Shown here in pieces: positions 33,047 through 41,293 of a DNA stretch of 46,667 nt. Location: assembly GCF_900198625.1 (NCBI RefSeq), contig NZ_FZPK01000021.1, positions 1-46,667 on the forward strand, given 5' to 3'. This DNA is from Helicobacter rappini. Its GTDB lineage: Bacteria; Campylobacterota; Campylobacteria; Campylobacterales; Helicobacteraceae. The notes under the pieces are model-generated. The model was not told the DNA's origin. It was given only the letters and a program-made list of their open reading frames with translations, and ran no database searches. Every line of letters starts with the position of its first letter. Positions within the stretch are counted from its first letter, which is position 1. The position numbers were made by a program, and so were the translations under genes.

Positions 33047-33367
33047 ATGCAGCTTTATAGTTTAGATTCTATGATACGGGGTTGGTTTGTGGGTGATTTT
33101 ACCCCATCAGTCATTCAAACTAAAGATTTTGAAGTAGGTATCAAATATTACAAAGAAGGTGATTATGAAGAGCGCCATACTCACAAAATTGCCACAGAAA
33201 TCACCGTGATTGTAACGGGAAGCGTTCGCATGAGGGGCAAGGAATACAAGCAAGGTGATATTATCGTAATAGAGCCAAATGAGTCTAGCGACTTTTTAGC
33301 CTTGAGTGATTGCATTACCGCAGTTGTGAAAACACCCTCAGTTACAAACGATAAATATAAAGTATAG
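33047..33367 (+). CDS. Cupin-fold protein
   Basis: A 106-residue single-domain cupin: KYYKEGDYEERHTHKIATE holds the H-x-H-x(n)-E metal motif, and GSVRMRGKEYKQGDIIVIEPNE forms the second motif. ATG 33047 follows the previous stop by one base, with AAAGGG upstream. It closes the five-gene operon. Cupins in sugar pathways are often epimerases or isomerases, others are dioxygenases or sensors. Confidence 0.72.
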   Translation: MQLYSLDSMIRGWFVGDFTPSVIQTKDFEVGIKYYKEGDYEERHTHKIATEITVIVTGSVRMRGKEYKQGDIIVIEPNESSDFLALSDCITAVVKTPSVTNDKYKV

Positions 33368-33488
33368 AATCTTTGCTATGTGTAATTTTATCTTAAAGCC
33401 CATTTTCATCACATTTCACATACATGTAATTTAAAACTTAATATCTAAGCAATACAATATCAGTTTAATATAACAAAAGGATTCTATA

Positions 33489-34292
33489 ATGATTTGTGTT
33501 TTTGATATTGAGAGTGTGCCAGATGTCGAGCTATTGCAAGAGATTTATCATTATGAAGGCGATGCTATGGAGATATGCAAACAGGCATTTGCAGCACAAA
33601 AAGAGAGTAGCGGGAGTGAGTTTTTACCGCTTAGTTTTCATAAGATTGTATCTATTGCAAGTGTGTTAGCAGATGATTTTGGTAACTTTATCAAAGTGGG
33701 GCATTTTGCAAAAGATGTGCCTTTGGAGAATAGAGAAGAAAGATTATTGCAAGAGTTTAGCAGCTTTTTAAACAAGCAAAATCCACGACTCATAAGCTTT
33801 AATGGCAGGGGTTATGATATGCCACTTATTGGCATTAGATCATTAAAATATAATGTCAATCTATCAGGATATTATGAAACTGATAATCAGCAATTTGGGA
33901 AAAATAAATGGGAAAATTATCGTCAAAGATATAGCGAGAGATTCCATCTTGACCTCTATGATACATTGGGTAATTATGGTGCGACAAGAACGCTTAGCCT
34001 TGATGCCCTTTGCAAGATGGCAGGTATTATGGGAAAATATGAAGTGAGTGGTTCGCAAGTGCATGAGCTAATTTTTCAAGAGAATGATTTAGCAAAAGTT
34101 GATTTCTATTGCCAAAGCGATGTGTTAAATACCTACTGGTTATTTTTAAAATTCGAGCTTACAAAGGGTATGCTACAAATGAATGATTATCTAGCAAACC
34201 TTGCGTTAATGAAAGAATCTTTACCTGAAAATGCCCCGTATAAAAACGCTTTTATAGAATCTTTAGAGAAAGAGTTAGGGCGTTACAGCTAA
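33489..34292 (+). CDS. PolB-like 3'-5' exonuclease
   Basis: A 267-residue DnaQ/PolB-like exonuclease of the DNA_pol_B_exo2 type. Catalytic Exo I is VFDIESVPD (Asp6, Glu8), Exo II is LISFNGRGYDMPL, and Exo III is FYCQSDVLNTYWLF. No polymerase domain is attached. It may act in DNA repair or proofreading. It is a single gene between the cupin operon and convergent rpe. Confidence 0.85.
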   Translation: MICVFDIESVPDVELLQEIYHYEGDAMEICKQAFAAQKESSGSEFLPLSFHKIVSIASVLADDFGNFIKVGHFAKDVPLENREERLLQEFSSFLNKQNPRLISFNGRGYDMPLIGIRSLKYNVNLSGYYETDNQQFGKNKWENYRQRYSERFHLDLYDTLGNYGATRTLSLDALCKMAGIMGKYEVSGSQVHELIFQENDLAKVDFYCQSDVLNTYWLFLKFELTKGMLQMNDYLANLALMKESLPENAPYKNAFIESLEKELGRYS

Positions 34293-34408
34293 GGCATAGT
34301 CAATGCAATTTGAATTCTAATCTCATTTATGGTGTTAAAGGTAATCCAATAAGACTGGGTTTTGCACCTCAAATAAAGACCACATGGCTTACATGCCTTG
34401 TCATAAAT

Positions 34409-35200
34409 TTACACCTTTAGTTTCTGTATAGCCAACTTTCTGTCCTTTTGCTTAAAGATATAATTACCAGCGACAGCTATATCAACACCGACATTTTTTA
34501 GGGCATGGATATTTGTATCATTGATACCGCCATCAACTTCTATAAGGCATTGCGGATTACGCATTAGAATCATATCTTTTAAATCGGCTATTTTTTCTAT
34601 CATATTTGGGATAAACTGCTGTCCGCCAAAGCCCGGATTCACACTCATGATAAGCACCATATCAATATCAGTAAGAATATATTTCAATCCATCAAGTGGT
34701 GTGTGTGGATTGAGAGCGATAGCAGGTGAGATTCCATAAGATCTAATTTTTTGTATAAGTCTGTGCAAATGCTTTTCACTCTCAATATGCACACTCATAT
34801 ATTTTGGTGCTAAAGACGCGTATAAATCAACAAAAAAGTCTGCATCTTCAACCATAAAATGTATATCTAGCGGGATCTCACTTATGTCCTTAATCCCCTC
34901 TAATACGCAAGGTCCAAGTGTCATATTTGGCACAAAATGCCCATCCATTACATCAATATGTAAGAGATCGCACCCCCCTTTTACAACAGATTCTATCTCT
35001 TGTGCTAAGTATAAAAAATTTGCGGATAAAAGACTTGGGGCGACTTGCATGAAAGCACTTTGGGCTTGTGCGTTATTAGCAAATTGTGGCTCACTATAAT
35101 CTTCTGAATCTATATTTTTCATAGATATTTTTGCTAAATCATCAATATCTCGTGCTTGTTTTAATGAATGGAGTAATTTCTCAAACTTTGGATCTAACAT
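34409..35200 (-). CDS. rpe: Ribulose-phosphate 3-epimerase with N-terminal extension
   Basis: A 263-residue protein whose residues 51-263 are a standard Rpe TIM barrel: VAPSLLSANFLYLAQEI, HIDVMDGHFVPNMTLGP (metal-binding His and catalytic Asp), VNPGFGGQQFIP, and VDGGINDTNI. It interconverts ribulose 5-phosphate and xylulose 5-phosphate in the pentose phosphate pathway. The first 50 residues (MLDPKFEKLLHSLKQARDI) are extra and helical. The early ATG has AAGGATAGGG upstream, better than at the inner ATG, so I kept the long form. Confidence 0.92.
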   Translation of the reverse strand: MLDPKFEKLLHSLKQARDIDDLAKISMKNIDSEDYSEPQFANNAQAQSAFMQVAPSLLSANFLYLAQEIESVVKGGCDLLHIDVMDGHFVPNMTLGPCVLEGIKDISEIPLDIHFMVEDADFFVDLYASLAPKYMSVHIESEKHLHRLIQKIRSYGISPAIALNPHTPLDGLKYILTDIDMVLIMSVNPGFGGQQFIPNMIEKIADLKDMILMRNPQCLIEVDGGINDTNIHALKNVGVDIAVAGNYIFKQKDRKLAIQKLKV

Positions 35201-35369
35201 GCCCTATCCTTGCAAATCATTTGAAATATTCTTACCAAATAATCTTGTAATAATACAAAATAATCGTTAATTTCAAAATAATCATTATTGTAGAGAACAT
35301 CGCATGTTAAGGCAAGTATATAAAAACATGGAATCTAGTCTCAAAAATCTATATATTGCATCCAAGCAA

Positions 35370-36623
35370 TTAGAAATAATCACTAAAATACGCTTTCCCC
35401 TCCGGGATAATCTCTTCTAAAATATCAATTGTTATGTCGTCTGCATCAAGCCTATTAATCTGTCGTAAATATAGCGGTCGCTTATATCCCATAAGCATGG
35501 TTGTGAGTGTTTGGATATTAATATGTAGCGTATAGATAGAATCCCCTAAGTCTTCAAGGCTAGAGTTAGTCTCTCTTTCTATAACCTTTACTTGCTTTAC
35601 ATTTGGGCTAAACTGCACGATAAATTGCTTATTATTCCACTCAAGCAAAGGATCACTCACAATAAAGCAAAGCATAACATTCATATTGATAGAATCAAAA
35701 GGATATTGTGATAAAAACTGCATAACATCAACGATTCTTGCCATGATATAGGGCTGTGTAGTCTCTTTTATATGTCCATCTTCTAGCAGGAATGCAAGGT
35801 TATGATTGCTATAATTTGCTCCTTTTACCTTATCAAACATAGATTGATGGGCGTTTATATAACCCCAGATTCCATAATGGGCTTCTTCATTGAGATAGAC
35901 TAACTCTTTGATTTTAAACACATCATTTTCTAGCAGATACACAATGTAGCCTGTGGGCTTGTCATTGCTATCATAATAGATTGCGATCACCTCATCATCG
36001 ACATCCCACCGCCAATACTCATCCCATGCGAGTTTATTGCGGATAAGACAACCATGCGTTTGTTTTGCAAACTCATCGTGCAGGGCGATTAAATCCTTAT
36101 TATCACAATCTACCCTTTGTATGATTCCATCGACTTTTGGGACTTTTGGCGTTTGGTGATCTTTCATGCTAAAAGTCATTTTATCACTTACAATCTCCCA
36201 GCCACGAGAGCGATAATAGGGGATTGAGTAAGGATATAGGCAGGATATACTTTGCTTATTTTTCCGCATAGTTGATAGAATCTCTTTCATTAAATCTGCC
36301 ATAAGACCAATGCCAGAATACTCCGGATAAGTCGCAACGCCTGTTATACCACCCATCTCAAAAATGCTATTATAAATGTTTATTTGCATAGGATAAAGTG
36401 CGATTTGAGAGACTAGTTTGTCTTTATTAAACCAGCCAAGCACATAGGCATTTTTTAACACAGGGTATTTTGACTGCTTAATAGCGGCATTATTCCAGCC
36501 AAATGTCAAAAGATCCTTTTCTGTTACTTGAAAGGCATATCGCAAAAGCTCATTAAACTCTTCTACATCATCTGCTACAAGTTGTCTTAATGTGAGTTCT
36601 TTTTTTAATTGTGATTTTTTCAT
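35370..36623 (-). CDS. Eis-like GNAT N-acetyltransferase
   Basis: A 417-residue protein with the Eis-family layout: N-terminal GNAT domain (GGITGVATYPEYSGIGLMADLM holds the acetyl-CoA pyrophosphate-binding loop), a second degenerate GNAT domain (FKIKELVYLNEEAHYGIW), and a C-terminal SCP2-like part ending in a free carboxyl Phe (AYFSDYF), which serves in catalysis in Eis. These enzymes acetylate amines such as aminoglycosides or polyamines. The family is common in Bacillota and less so in Campylobacterota. It is a single gene; the substrate is unknown. Confidence 0.8.
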   Translation of the reverse strand: MKKSQLKKELTLRQLVADDVEEFNELLRYAFQVTEKDLLTFGWNNAAIKQSKYPVLKNAYVLGWFNKDKLVSQIALYPMQINIYNSIFEMGGITGVATYPEYSGIGLMADLMKEILSTMRKNKQSISCLYPYSIPYYRSRGWEIVSDKMTFSMKDHQTPKVPKVDGIIQRVDCDNKDLIALHDEFAKQTHGCLIRNKLAWDEYWRWDVDDEVIAIYYDSNDKPTGYIVYLLENDVFKIKELVYLNEEAHYGIWGYINAHQSMFDKVKGANYSNHNLAFLLEDGHIKETTQPYIMARIVDVMQFLSQYPFDSINMNVMLCFIVSDPLLEWNNKQFIVQFSPNVKQVKVIERETNSSLEDLGDSIYTLHINIQTLTTMLMGYKRPLYLRQINRLDADDITIDILEEIIPEGKAYFSDYF

Positions 36624-36880
36624 AGCTTTCCTTTGTTTAGAATATAGAATTATAGTTTAGATTCTCATATTTATCATTTTAAGCAAAGAAAAACTTTGTA
36701 ATTTTATTTTATAAGAGATTGTGCTGTGGATTATGTAGGTCTAAAACTTAATGGCATGACTTTGAGATTAGCAGAGATTAAAGCGGTTCAAATCTTCTGC
36801 ATGTCTTGTATATTTTTTTGCTGTATATAATCCTGCGTCAAATCTAAACAAGATTCTAAAGATTACTCAACAATCTCTCA

Positions 36881-38791
36881 TCACGCATATTGCGGTAATG
36901 CAATCTCAAGTGATTGTGGGATATTGCCAAGTTGGGTTTGGGCTTCGGCTTCTTCAATGCTTTGAAGTTTAAGGTTATTTTCCTTTTGGTCTTTAGAGTC
37001 ATTTTGTCCAGCATTACTGCCACCTCCATCATGTGTGCTAAAATTCAAATCAAGATTATTAAAGCCTATTTGCATAAGGTTTTGTCGCAATTCTTGTGCG
37101 TTTTGCACAAACATTGTCATCACATTCGCATTTGAAGTAATGCTTACTTGTAGGTCTTTGCCCTTCTTAGAAATAGTCATCGCCACTTGCCCTAGATTTG
37201 CGGGATTAAGCTCTAGATTAATGCGTGTAATAGGCGGTTTATAGTTTAGAATCTCTTCTTTAAACTGACTTGCAAAATGCTTCATAGCTTCCCTTGCCAT
37301 CGCATTTTTCATATTCACTTCTTGCTTTGTATGCACAGAACCCACTTCCTGTTTTGCATCGACTTTTTCTTTTGGTGCTTCTTCAACCTTTTTATCCATT
37401 TTGCTTATAACTTCTGCTTCTTTTGCTTTAGAATCTGTCTTTAGATTCTCTGCAAATAAAGCATCAAAAGGCTTTTGCACATCCATTTCAAAGGCTACAT
37501 TTTTAGAATCTTTGATTTCTTTTGGGTCTAAAAACTGCCCTTGTTGCGCCCAGCCTTGATAGGTTTTTTGTATCATAACAGAATCTTTGCCATTAGCAAT
37601 TTTTCCGCTTTGCTGTGCTATGTGTGCGGTGATTTTTGCACGATTGACTTCAAGTATATCTGCTAAGTCTTCATCACCTGTAATACCCTGCAATTCTTCT
37701 AAAAACTCTTGCTCCATAATCTCATTGCGGACTTTAGATTCTGTAATATTTTTTGGTTGAATATGTGTGCGTTCAATCACCATAGATTTATCGCCATCAC
37801 CGATTTTAAACTGCAATTTTTCCATTTCATTTTGTGCTTTTCGTTTAGCATTGGCATTTGCGTCATATCGATTTAATAGCTCTGCTAATAGTGCATCTTT
37901 TTTTGCTTGTTCTCCCATGTCCTGCATGTTTGTTTTAGCAAGTGAAGTGCTTATTGCCTGTCCTTTATCCTGCAAGGAAAATGCAAGTCGTTCTTTATTG
38001 CCCTCAAGCAGACTTCTATCCATTAAATCTTGCGGATTTATGGGATTTTTCTTACCATTTTCTATAATCTCCATTTTTTGTAGATTGAGATTTCTTGCTT
38101 GTGCTTCCTTTTTTACATCATTGAGACTTTTTAGTTGAGATTCTTTTTCTTGTGCTACATTTTTTGCTTTAGAATCTGCTGGTTTTACTTCATCTTTTTT
38201 AGTGCTTATCTCTTCATCTACTTCAGCTACATTTTCACCATTTTGCTGCAAAGATTCTGCTGCAACATCTAGCTTATTCGCATTATCTTTTTTATCTTTA
38301 GCTTTTATAGAATCTTCTTTTTTTGCGATTTTAGAATCTTTGGGGCTAGATTCCATTTTATCTGTTTTGCCCTCTTTTGCTTCTTTTAGCTTGTCTTGCA
38401 GGTCTATCCCTTGTGCGTCTATTTCTTCGCTAGATTCAGTATCTTTATCTTCTTCTTTACTCTCTTTCAAAGCTTTAGCAAGTGTTGCCTCATCTTGCTT
38501 TTTATTTGGCTTTGTTGTGAGTGGATTTGGCTCACTTTCTTTAGCTACATTTTTAGAGTCTTTAGAATCTTTTGCTTCTTTAGATTCTTTCATGTCTTTT
38601 TTATCTGTCTTTTTTTCACTCTCTTTTGTTTCTTTTGAGTCTTTTATCTTTGTAGAATCTTTTTGCTCTTTACTTGCAAGTGCTTCAGAAAATGAGAGTG
38701 TTGTGGTATCTGTATCTGCTTTTTGCTTTGGACTATCTGTGGGCGTTGCTTGAGATTGGCTTATCCCAGAAACATTCATATCAGCGACCAT
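36881..38791 (-). CDS. fliK: Flagellar hook-length control protein
   Basis: A 636-residue FliK-like protein. The long N-terminal and middle part is polar and rich in Lys, Asp, Glu and Ser, with repeated KDSK and KESK. The C-terminal Flg_hook domain reads ITRINLELNPANLGQVAM, then KDLQVSITSNANVMTMFVQ, then AQELRQNLMQIGFNNLDLN. It measures hook length and switches export specificity. ATG 38791 is chosen (AAGGGG upstream) over an in-frame start 29 codons earlier. A sigma-54-type promoter lies about 41 bases upstream. Confidence 0.85.
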   Translation of the reverse strand: MVADMNVSGISQSQATPTDSPKQKADTDTTTLSFSEALASKEQKDSTKIKDSKETKESEKKTDKKDMKESKEAKDSKDSKNVAKESEPNPLTTKPNKKQDEATLAKALKESKEEDKDTESSEEIDAQGIDLQDKLKEAKEGKTDKMESSPKDSKIAKKEDSIKAKDKKDNANKLDVAAESLQQNGENVAEVDEEISTKKDEVKPADSKAKNVAQEKESQLKSLNDVKKEAQARNLNLQKMEIIENGKKNPINPQDLMDRSLLEGNKERLAFSLQDKGQAISTSLAKTNMQDMGEQAKKDALLAELLNRYDANANAKRKAQNEMEKLQFKIGDGDKSMVIERTHIQPKNITESKVRNEIMEQEFLEELQGITGDEDLADILEVNRAKITAHIAQQSGKIANGKDSVMIQKTYQGWAQQGQFLDPKEIKDSKNVAFEMDVQKPFDALFAENLKTDSKAKEAEVISKMDKKVEEAPKEKVDAKQEVGSVHTKQEVNMKNAMAREAMKHFASQFKEEILNYKPPITRINLELNPANLGQVAMTISKKGKDLQVSITSNANVMTMFVQNAQELRQNLMQIGFNNLDLNFSTHDGGGSNAGQNDSKDQKENNLKLQSIEEAEAQTQLGNIPQSLEIALPQYA

Positions 38792-38830
38792 AAAGCACCC
38801 CTTATAATTTGTAAATATCGCTAAAGTAGA

Positions 38831-38850
38831 AGCAAAATTTATTCCCAAAT
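38831..38850 (-). promoter_or_regulatory. Sigma-54 (-24/-12) promoter of fliK
   Basis: On the minus strand TTTGGGAATAAATTTTGCTT gives GG (38845-38844), ten bases, then GC (38833-38832), with TTTTGC matching the -12 box. Middle flagellar genes in Helicobacter are RpoN-dependent, so the match fits fliK. Confidence 0.65.
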
Positions 38851-38995
38851 AGTGTATTTTTAATACAATATGATACAATGCTAACTTTCAAAATGTTTTG
38901 ATTATAAAAATAGGAAAAATATTGCAAACATTTTATTTTATTGCATATAATTGCAGATGGATAGTCAATATTTGATAATTATGCAGGAGTGATGT

Positions 38996-39430
38996 ATGAG
39001 TCAGAAAAAAGCTGATTTTTTGGTTGATTTGCCTATGGTTTTTTCGGTGGTGAAACCTGAAGAACTTGTTGCAAGTGCGAATGAATTTTATGGCACAAAT
39101 ATGATTTTGCCAGAGCCCGGCAGCAAGTTTGATGCGCGCACAGAAAGGGGCATTATCCATGAGTTTCATCTCTATAAAATTACGATTAATAAACTTGACA
39201 AAGATGAGAGAAGTTTAAAAAACAATGTAAGCGGGTTTGAAACTTTCATGGAAAAAATGGGGATTTTTACAAACCTTTATGAAGTTATGACTTTTACAGA
39301 AACTATTACGATTTTTTCTAGCCTTGAAGAAGCTGATGTATTTTTACGCGCATGTTTGCGTTCAAATTCAAATCTAAAAACAAAAAGTGCATTCTTATGC
39401 ACGGATACAGAGATAGAGGGACTAGATTAA
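38996..39430 (+). CDS. Conserved hypothetical protein
   Basis: A 144-residue soluble protein beginning MSQKKADFLVDLPMVFSVV and ending CTDTEIEGLD, with no signal peptide or membrane helix. CAGGAGTG lies before the ATG. It is divergent from fliK with a 204-bp shared upstream region. I recognise no domain. It has alternating helix and strand segments, such as EELVASANEFYGTNM and FTETITIFSSLEEADVFLRA, and looks like a conserved Campylobacterota protein. Confidence 0.6.
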   Translation: MSQKKADFLVDLPMVFSVVKPEELVASANEFYGTNMILPEPGSKFDARTERGIIHEFHLYKITINKLDKDERSLKNNVSGFETFMEKMGIFTNLYEVMTFTETITIFSSLEEADVFLRACLRSNSNLKTKSAFLCTDTEIEGLD

Positions 39431-39666
39431 TTGTTATATTTATCCTAAAGATTCTACTTTTAGATTAACATGTCTGCTTGGCATAAAGATAGATTTAATA
39501 TGGCTTTTAATGTAGGGCTAGAATCTTTCATGCTGAAATCTTAATTATGGTTTTGTTTCTACACTCTCTAGTCATAGTAAGTTGTGATACGATTTTTGTA
39601 AGAGTTCATATTATTAAATGCATATTTTACTGATGATTCCAAAGTATAATATTTAGAATCTAAAAA

Positions 39667-39744
39667 TTGTCATATTGAGCATAGCGAAAATATCTAATAC
39701 AGAATCTAACAAAAAGATTTTTCACCTATGGTTCAAAATGACAA
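39667..39744. repeat. Intergenic TTGTCAT...ATGACAA element (MITE-like)
   Basis: Seventy-eight bases with imperfect inverted ends: TTGTCATATTGAGC at the left and GGTTCAAAATGACAAG at the right, with TAGAATCTAA just outside and AGAATCTAAC inside. The inner AAAGATTTTTCACC is shared with the coding copy at 95-259. Confidence 0.65.
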
Positions 39745-39932
39745 GAAAACTAATTTCTTACTATTTTTTGTGCCACAAGCCATGCATTCCAATCATAAGG
39801 CAGAGAATCTTAACTTCTACAATACTTAAATAAAGCTTAAAAATAAAACAAGATTTCATCTCATTTTATGTAAAAATATCGTTAAATCCCATAAAAATGT
39901 TACATTTTTTCTATTGAAATGCAGAAAAATCG

Positions 39933-39945
39933 TTTTTTTTTTTTT
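39933..39945 (+). promoter_or_regulatory. T13 tract upstream of the outer-membrane protein gene
   Basis: Thirteen T between AAAAATCG and GTAGTTTGCG, closely matching the flanks of the tract at 30527-30539. A TAAAAT at 39972-39977 is a candidate -10; the tract then lies in the -35/UP region. Length change could alter expression. Confidence 0.6.
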
Positions 39946-40040
39946 GTAGTTTGCGATTTGTTTGTTTTTATTAAAATCTTAAATCCTTTGAGCTTTTTAT
40001 CAAAGTTAAAGGAAATTTAAATTATTTTAAAGGATAAACA

Positions 40041-40745
40041 ATGAGAAAAACTCTTAGTATAATAGCTGCAAGCACATTACTTGCAGTAGGGCTTAGCAAT
40101 ACTGCCTTAGCAGATGAGGGTGGAGAGAAAAGCGGTCTATTTGTAGGTGTGCATGGCGGTGTTTCACTCTTTGGTGTGGGAATGTATGATGAGAAAGGTA
40201 AAGCGGAGAGCAATCAAACCTACAAAGACAGGGGAATTGATAAATCGGCTACTTCATTTAATGTTGGCTTAAAAGCTGGTTATCAATACTTCTTTATGCC
40301 AATAGTGGGTGTGAGAGGTTATCTAGGCTATGACTTTAATGGCAGTAGAGTGTTTGGAAAAGGCTCAAAATTTGGAGAAGGCGTGAAAGATGTAAGTATA
40401 TCATTCCAAAATATTACATTAAACGCTGATGTAATGGTGAATTTCTTAAATACAGATAGCTTTACACTTGGTGCGTATGTAGGCTTTGGACTTGGCTATG
40501 GTATCACTGGTGTTACAGGTCAAAAAGCAGCGATTGATATGTTTCTTGGCGATATGAACTACAATGGATTCAATATCCCTATCAATGTAGGTATCGCAGC
40601 AACTTTTGCAGGATCTCATAAAGTAGAAATCGGTGCAAAAATCCAAGCCCTATCAGCTGGATATAGCTCAAAGACTAAGAATGATAAAAGCGAAATACTA
40701 ATGAATACACATGTGATTAATGTAGGTTATTCTTACATTTTCTAA
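40041..40745 (+). CDS. Outer-membrane beta-barrel protein
   Basis: A 234-residue protein with a clear signal peptide (RKTLSIIAASTLLAVGLSNTA, cleavage after ALA near residue 24). The mature part alternates in barrel strands (GLFVGVHGGVSLFGVG, FNVGLKAGYQYFFMP, TLGAYVGFGLGYG) and ends with the aromatic terminal strand VINVGYSYIF. It resembles the Helicobacter outer-membrane protein superfamily in layout. AAAGGA precedes the start. The T13 tract upstream suggests variable expression, as for adhesins, but adhesion is not shown. Confidence 0.82.
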   Translation: MRKTLSIIAASTLLAVGLSNTALADEGGEKSGLFVGVHGGVSLFGVGMYDEKGKAESNQTYKDRGIDKSATSFNVGLKAGYQYFFMPIVGVRGYLGYDFNGSRVFGKGSKFGEGVKDVSISFQNITLNADVMVNFLNTDSFTLGAYVGFGLGYGITGVTGQKAAIDMFLGDMNYNGFNIPINVGIAATFAGSHKVEIGAKIQALSAGYSSKTKNDKSEILMNTHVINVGYSYIF

Positions 40746-40865
40746 TGTTTTATTAGATTGTTTTTACATAATCTAGTGTTTTTATTAGGATATTTCTATA
40801 TCCTTTAATGTTTTTATAGGGCTTATTCTTACATTGCCCAGTGTTTTAAGGGCATAAGCCCTTTT
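40743..40865 (+). terminator. Cluster of hairpins ending in a rho-independent terminator
   Basis: Directly after the outer-membrane protein stop come TCTAAT/ATTAGA, AGATT/AATCT and AGGATAT/ATATCCT stem-loops, separated by TGTTTTTAT-like spacers. The last is GGGCTTAT (40819-40826) pairing with ATAAGCCC (40854-40861), followed by TTTTGTTT. The last one is a good terminator; the upstream ones may protect the mRNA end. Confidence 0.65.
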
Positions 40866-41293
40866 GTTTCAACCTATTTGTTCAGTCTTACAACCTTACA
40901 TTATTAAAATTCCATTCCCACTTTAAAAGTGGGAATCTTTTGTATTTCACAGATATATTTTTGTATGTATCTTAGATAAAAAACGCTTTGTATTTTTACA
41001 GAACATATATATGAAATAAATCAAAATCTATTTACATAAGCACAAAGTTTAGCGCGTGAATGAAGAAATTTTAACTCCACAGATTCTATATCCACGCAAT
41101 TTTATAGAATCTATAGAATCTGCACCACAAGCAAAGCATGAAATATAGAAATTACAATCCTATCAAGTCTCTACAATAGGTGCAGTGTATGATGTCTTAT
41201 TATTGCATGAATGTGAGAATGGATTATATTAACTGCTTAAATTAAGATATAAACCACAAAGGTGCATTTTAAATTACGAAGTTATTTGCAGTA
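40746..41293. other. Gap between outer-membrane protein gene and transaldolase
   Basis: These 548 bases hold the hairpin cluster, a second terminator-like hairpin (40914-40936), and a 58-codon stretch at 41056-41232 broken by one TAG that may be a gene remnant. No intact gene is seen. The flanking genes converge. Confidence 0.5.
40914..40941. terminator. Bidirectional terminator-like hairpin between convergent genes
   Basis: ATTCCCACTT, loop TAA, AAGTGGGAAT: a perfect 10-bp stem followed by CTTTTG on the plus strand and an A/T-rich stretch on the other side. It sits between the outer-membrane protein gene and the convergent transaldolase gene. Confidence 0.6.

Larger units (their letters stand above)
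39431..40040. other. Intergenic region with dispersed element and T13 promoter tract
   Basis: No gene is seen in these 610 bases. They hold a 78-bp TTGTCAT...ATGACAA element (39667-39744), several AGAATCT motifs, an ATTTTATGTAAAAATA sequence (about 39864-39879), a T13 tract (39933-39945) and the promoter region of the outer-membrane protein. Confidence 0.6.

Noticed and set aside
34973-34978. C6 run in rpe as a phase-variation tract
   Set aside because: Short, and the surrounding frame is intact in a housekeeping gene.
38202-38753. Plus-strand frame of 183 codons rich in Ser and Phe
   Set aside because: It is the mirror of the Lys/Asp/Ser-rich fliK middle region; composition is that expected of an antisense frame.
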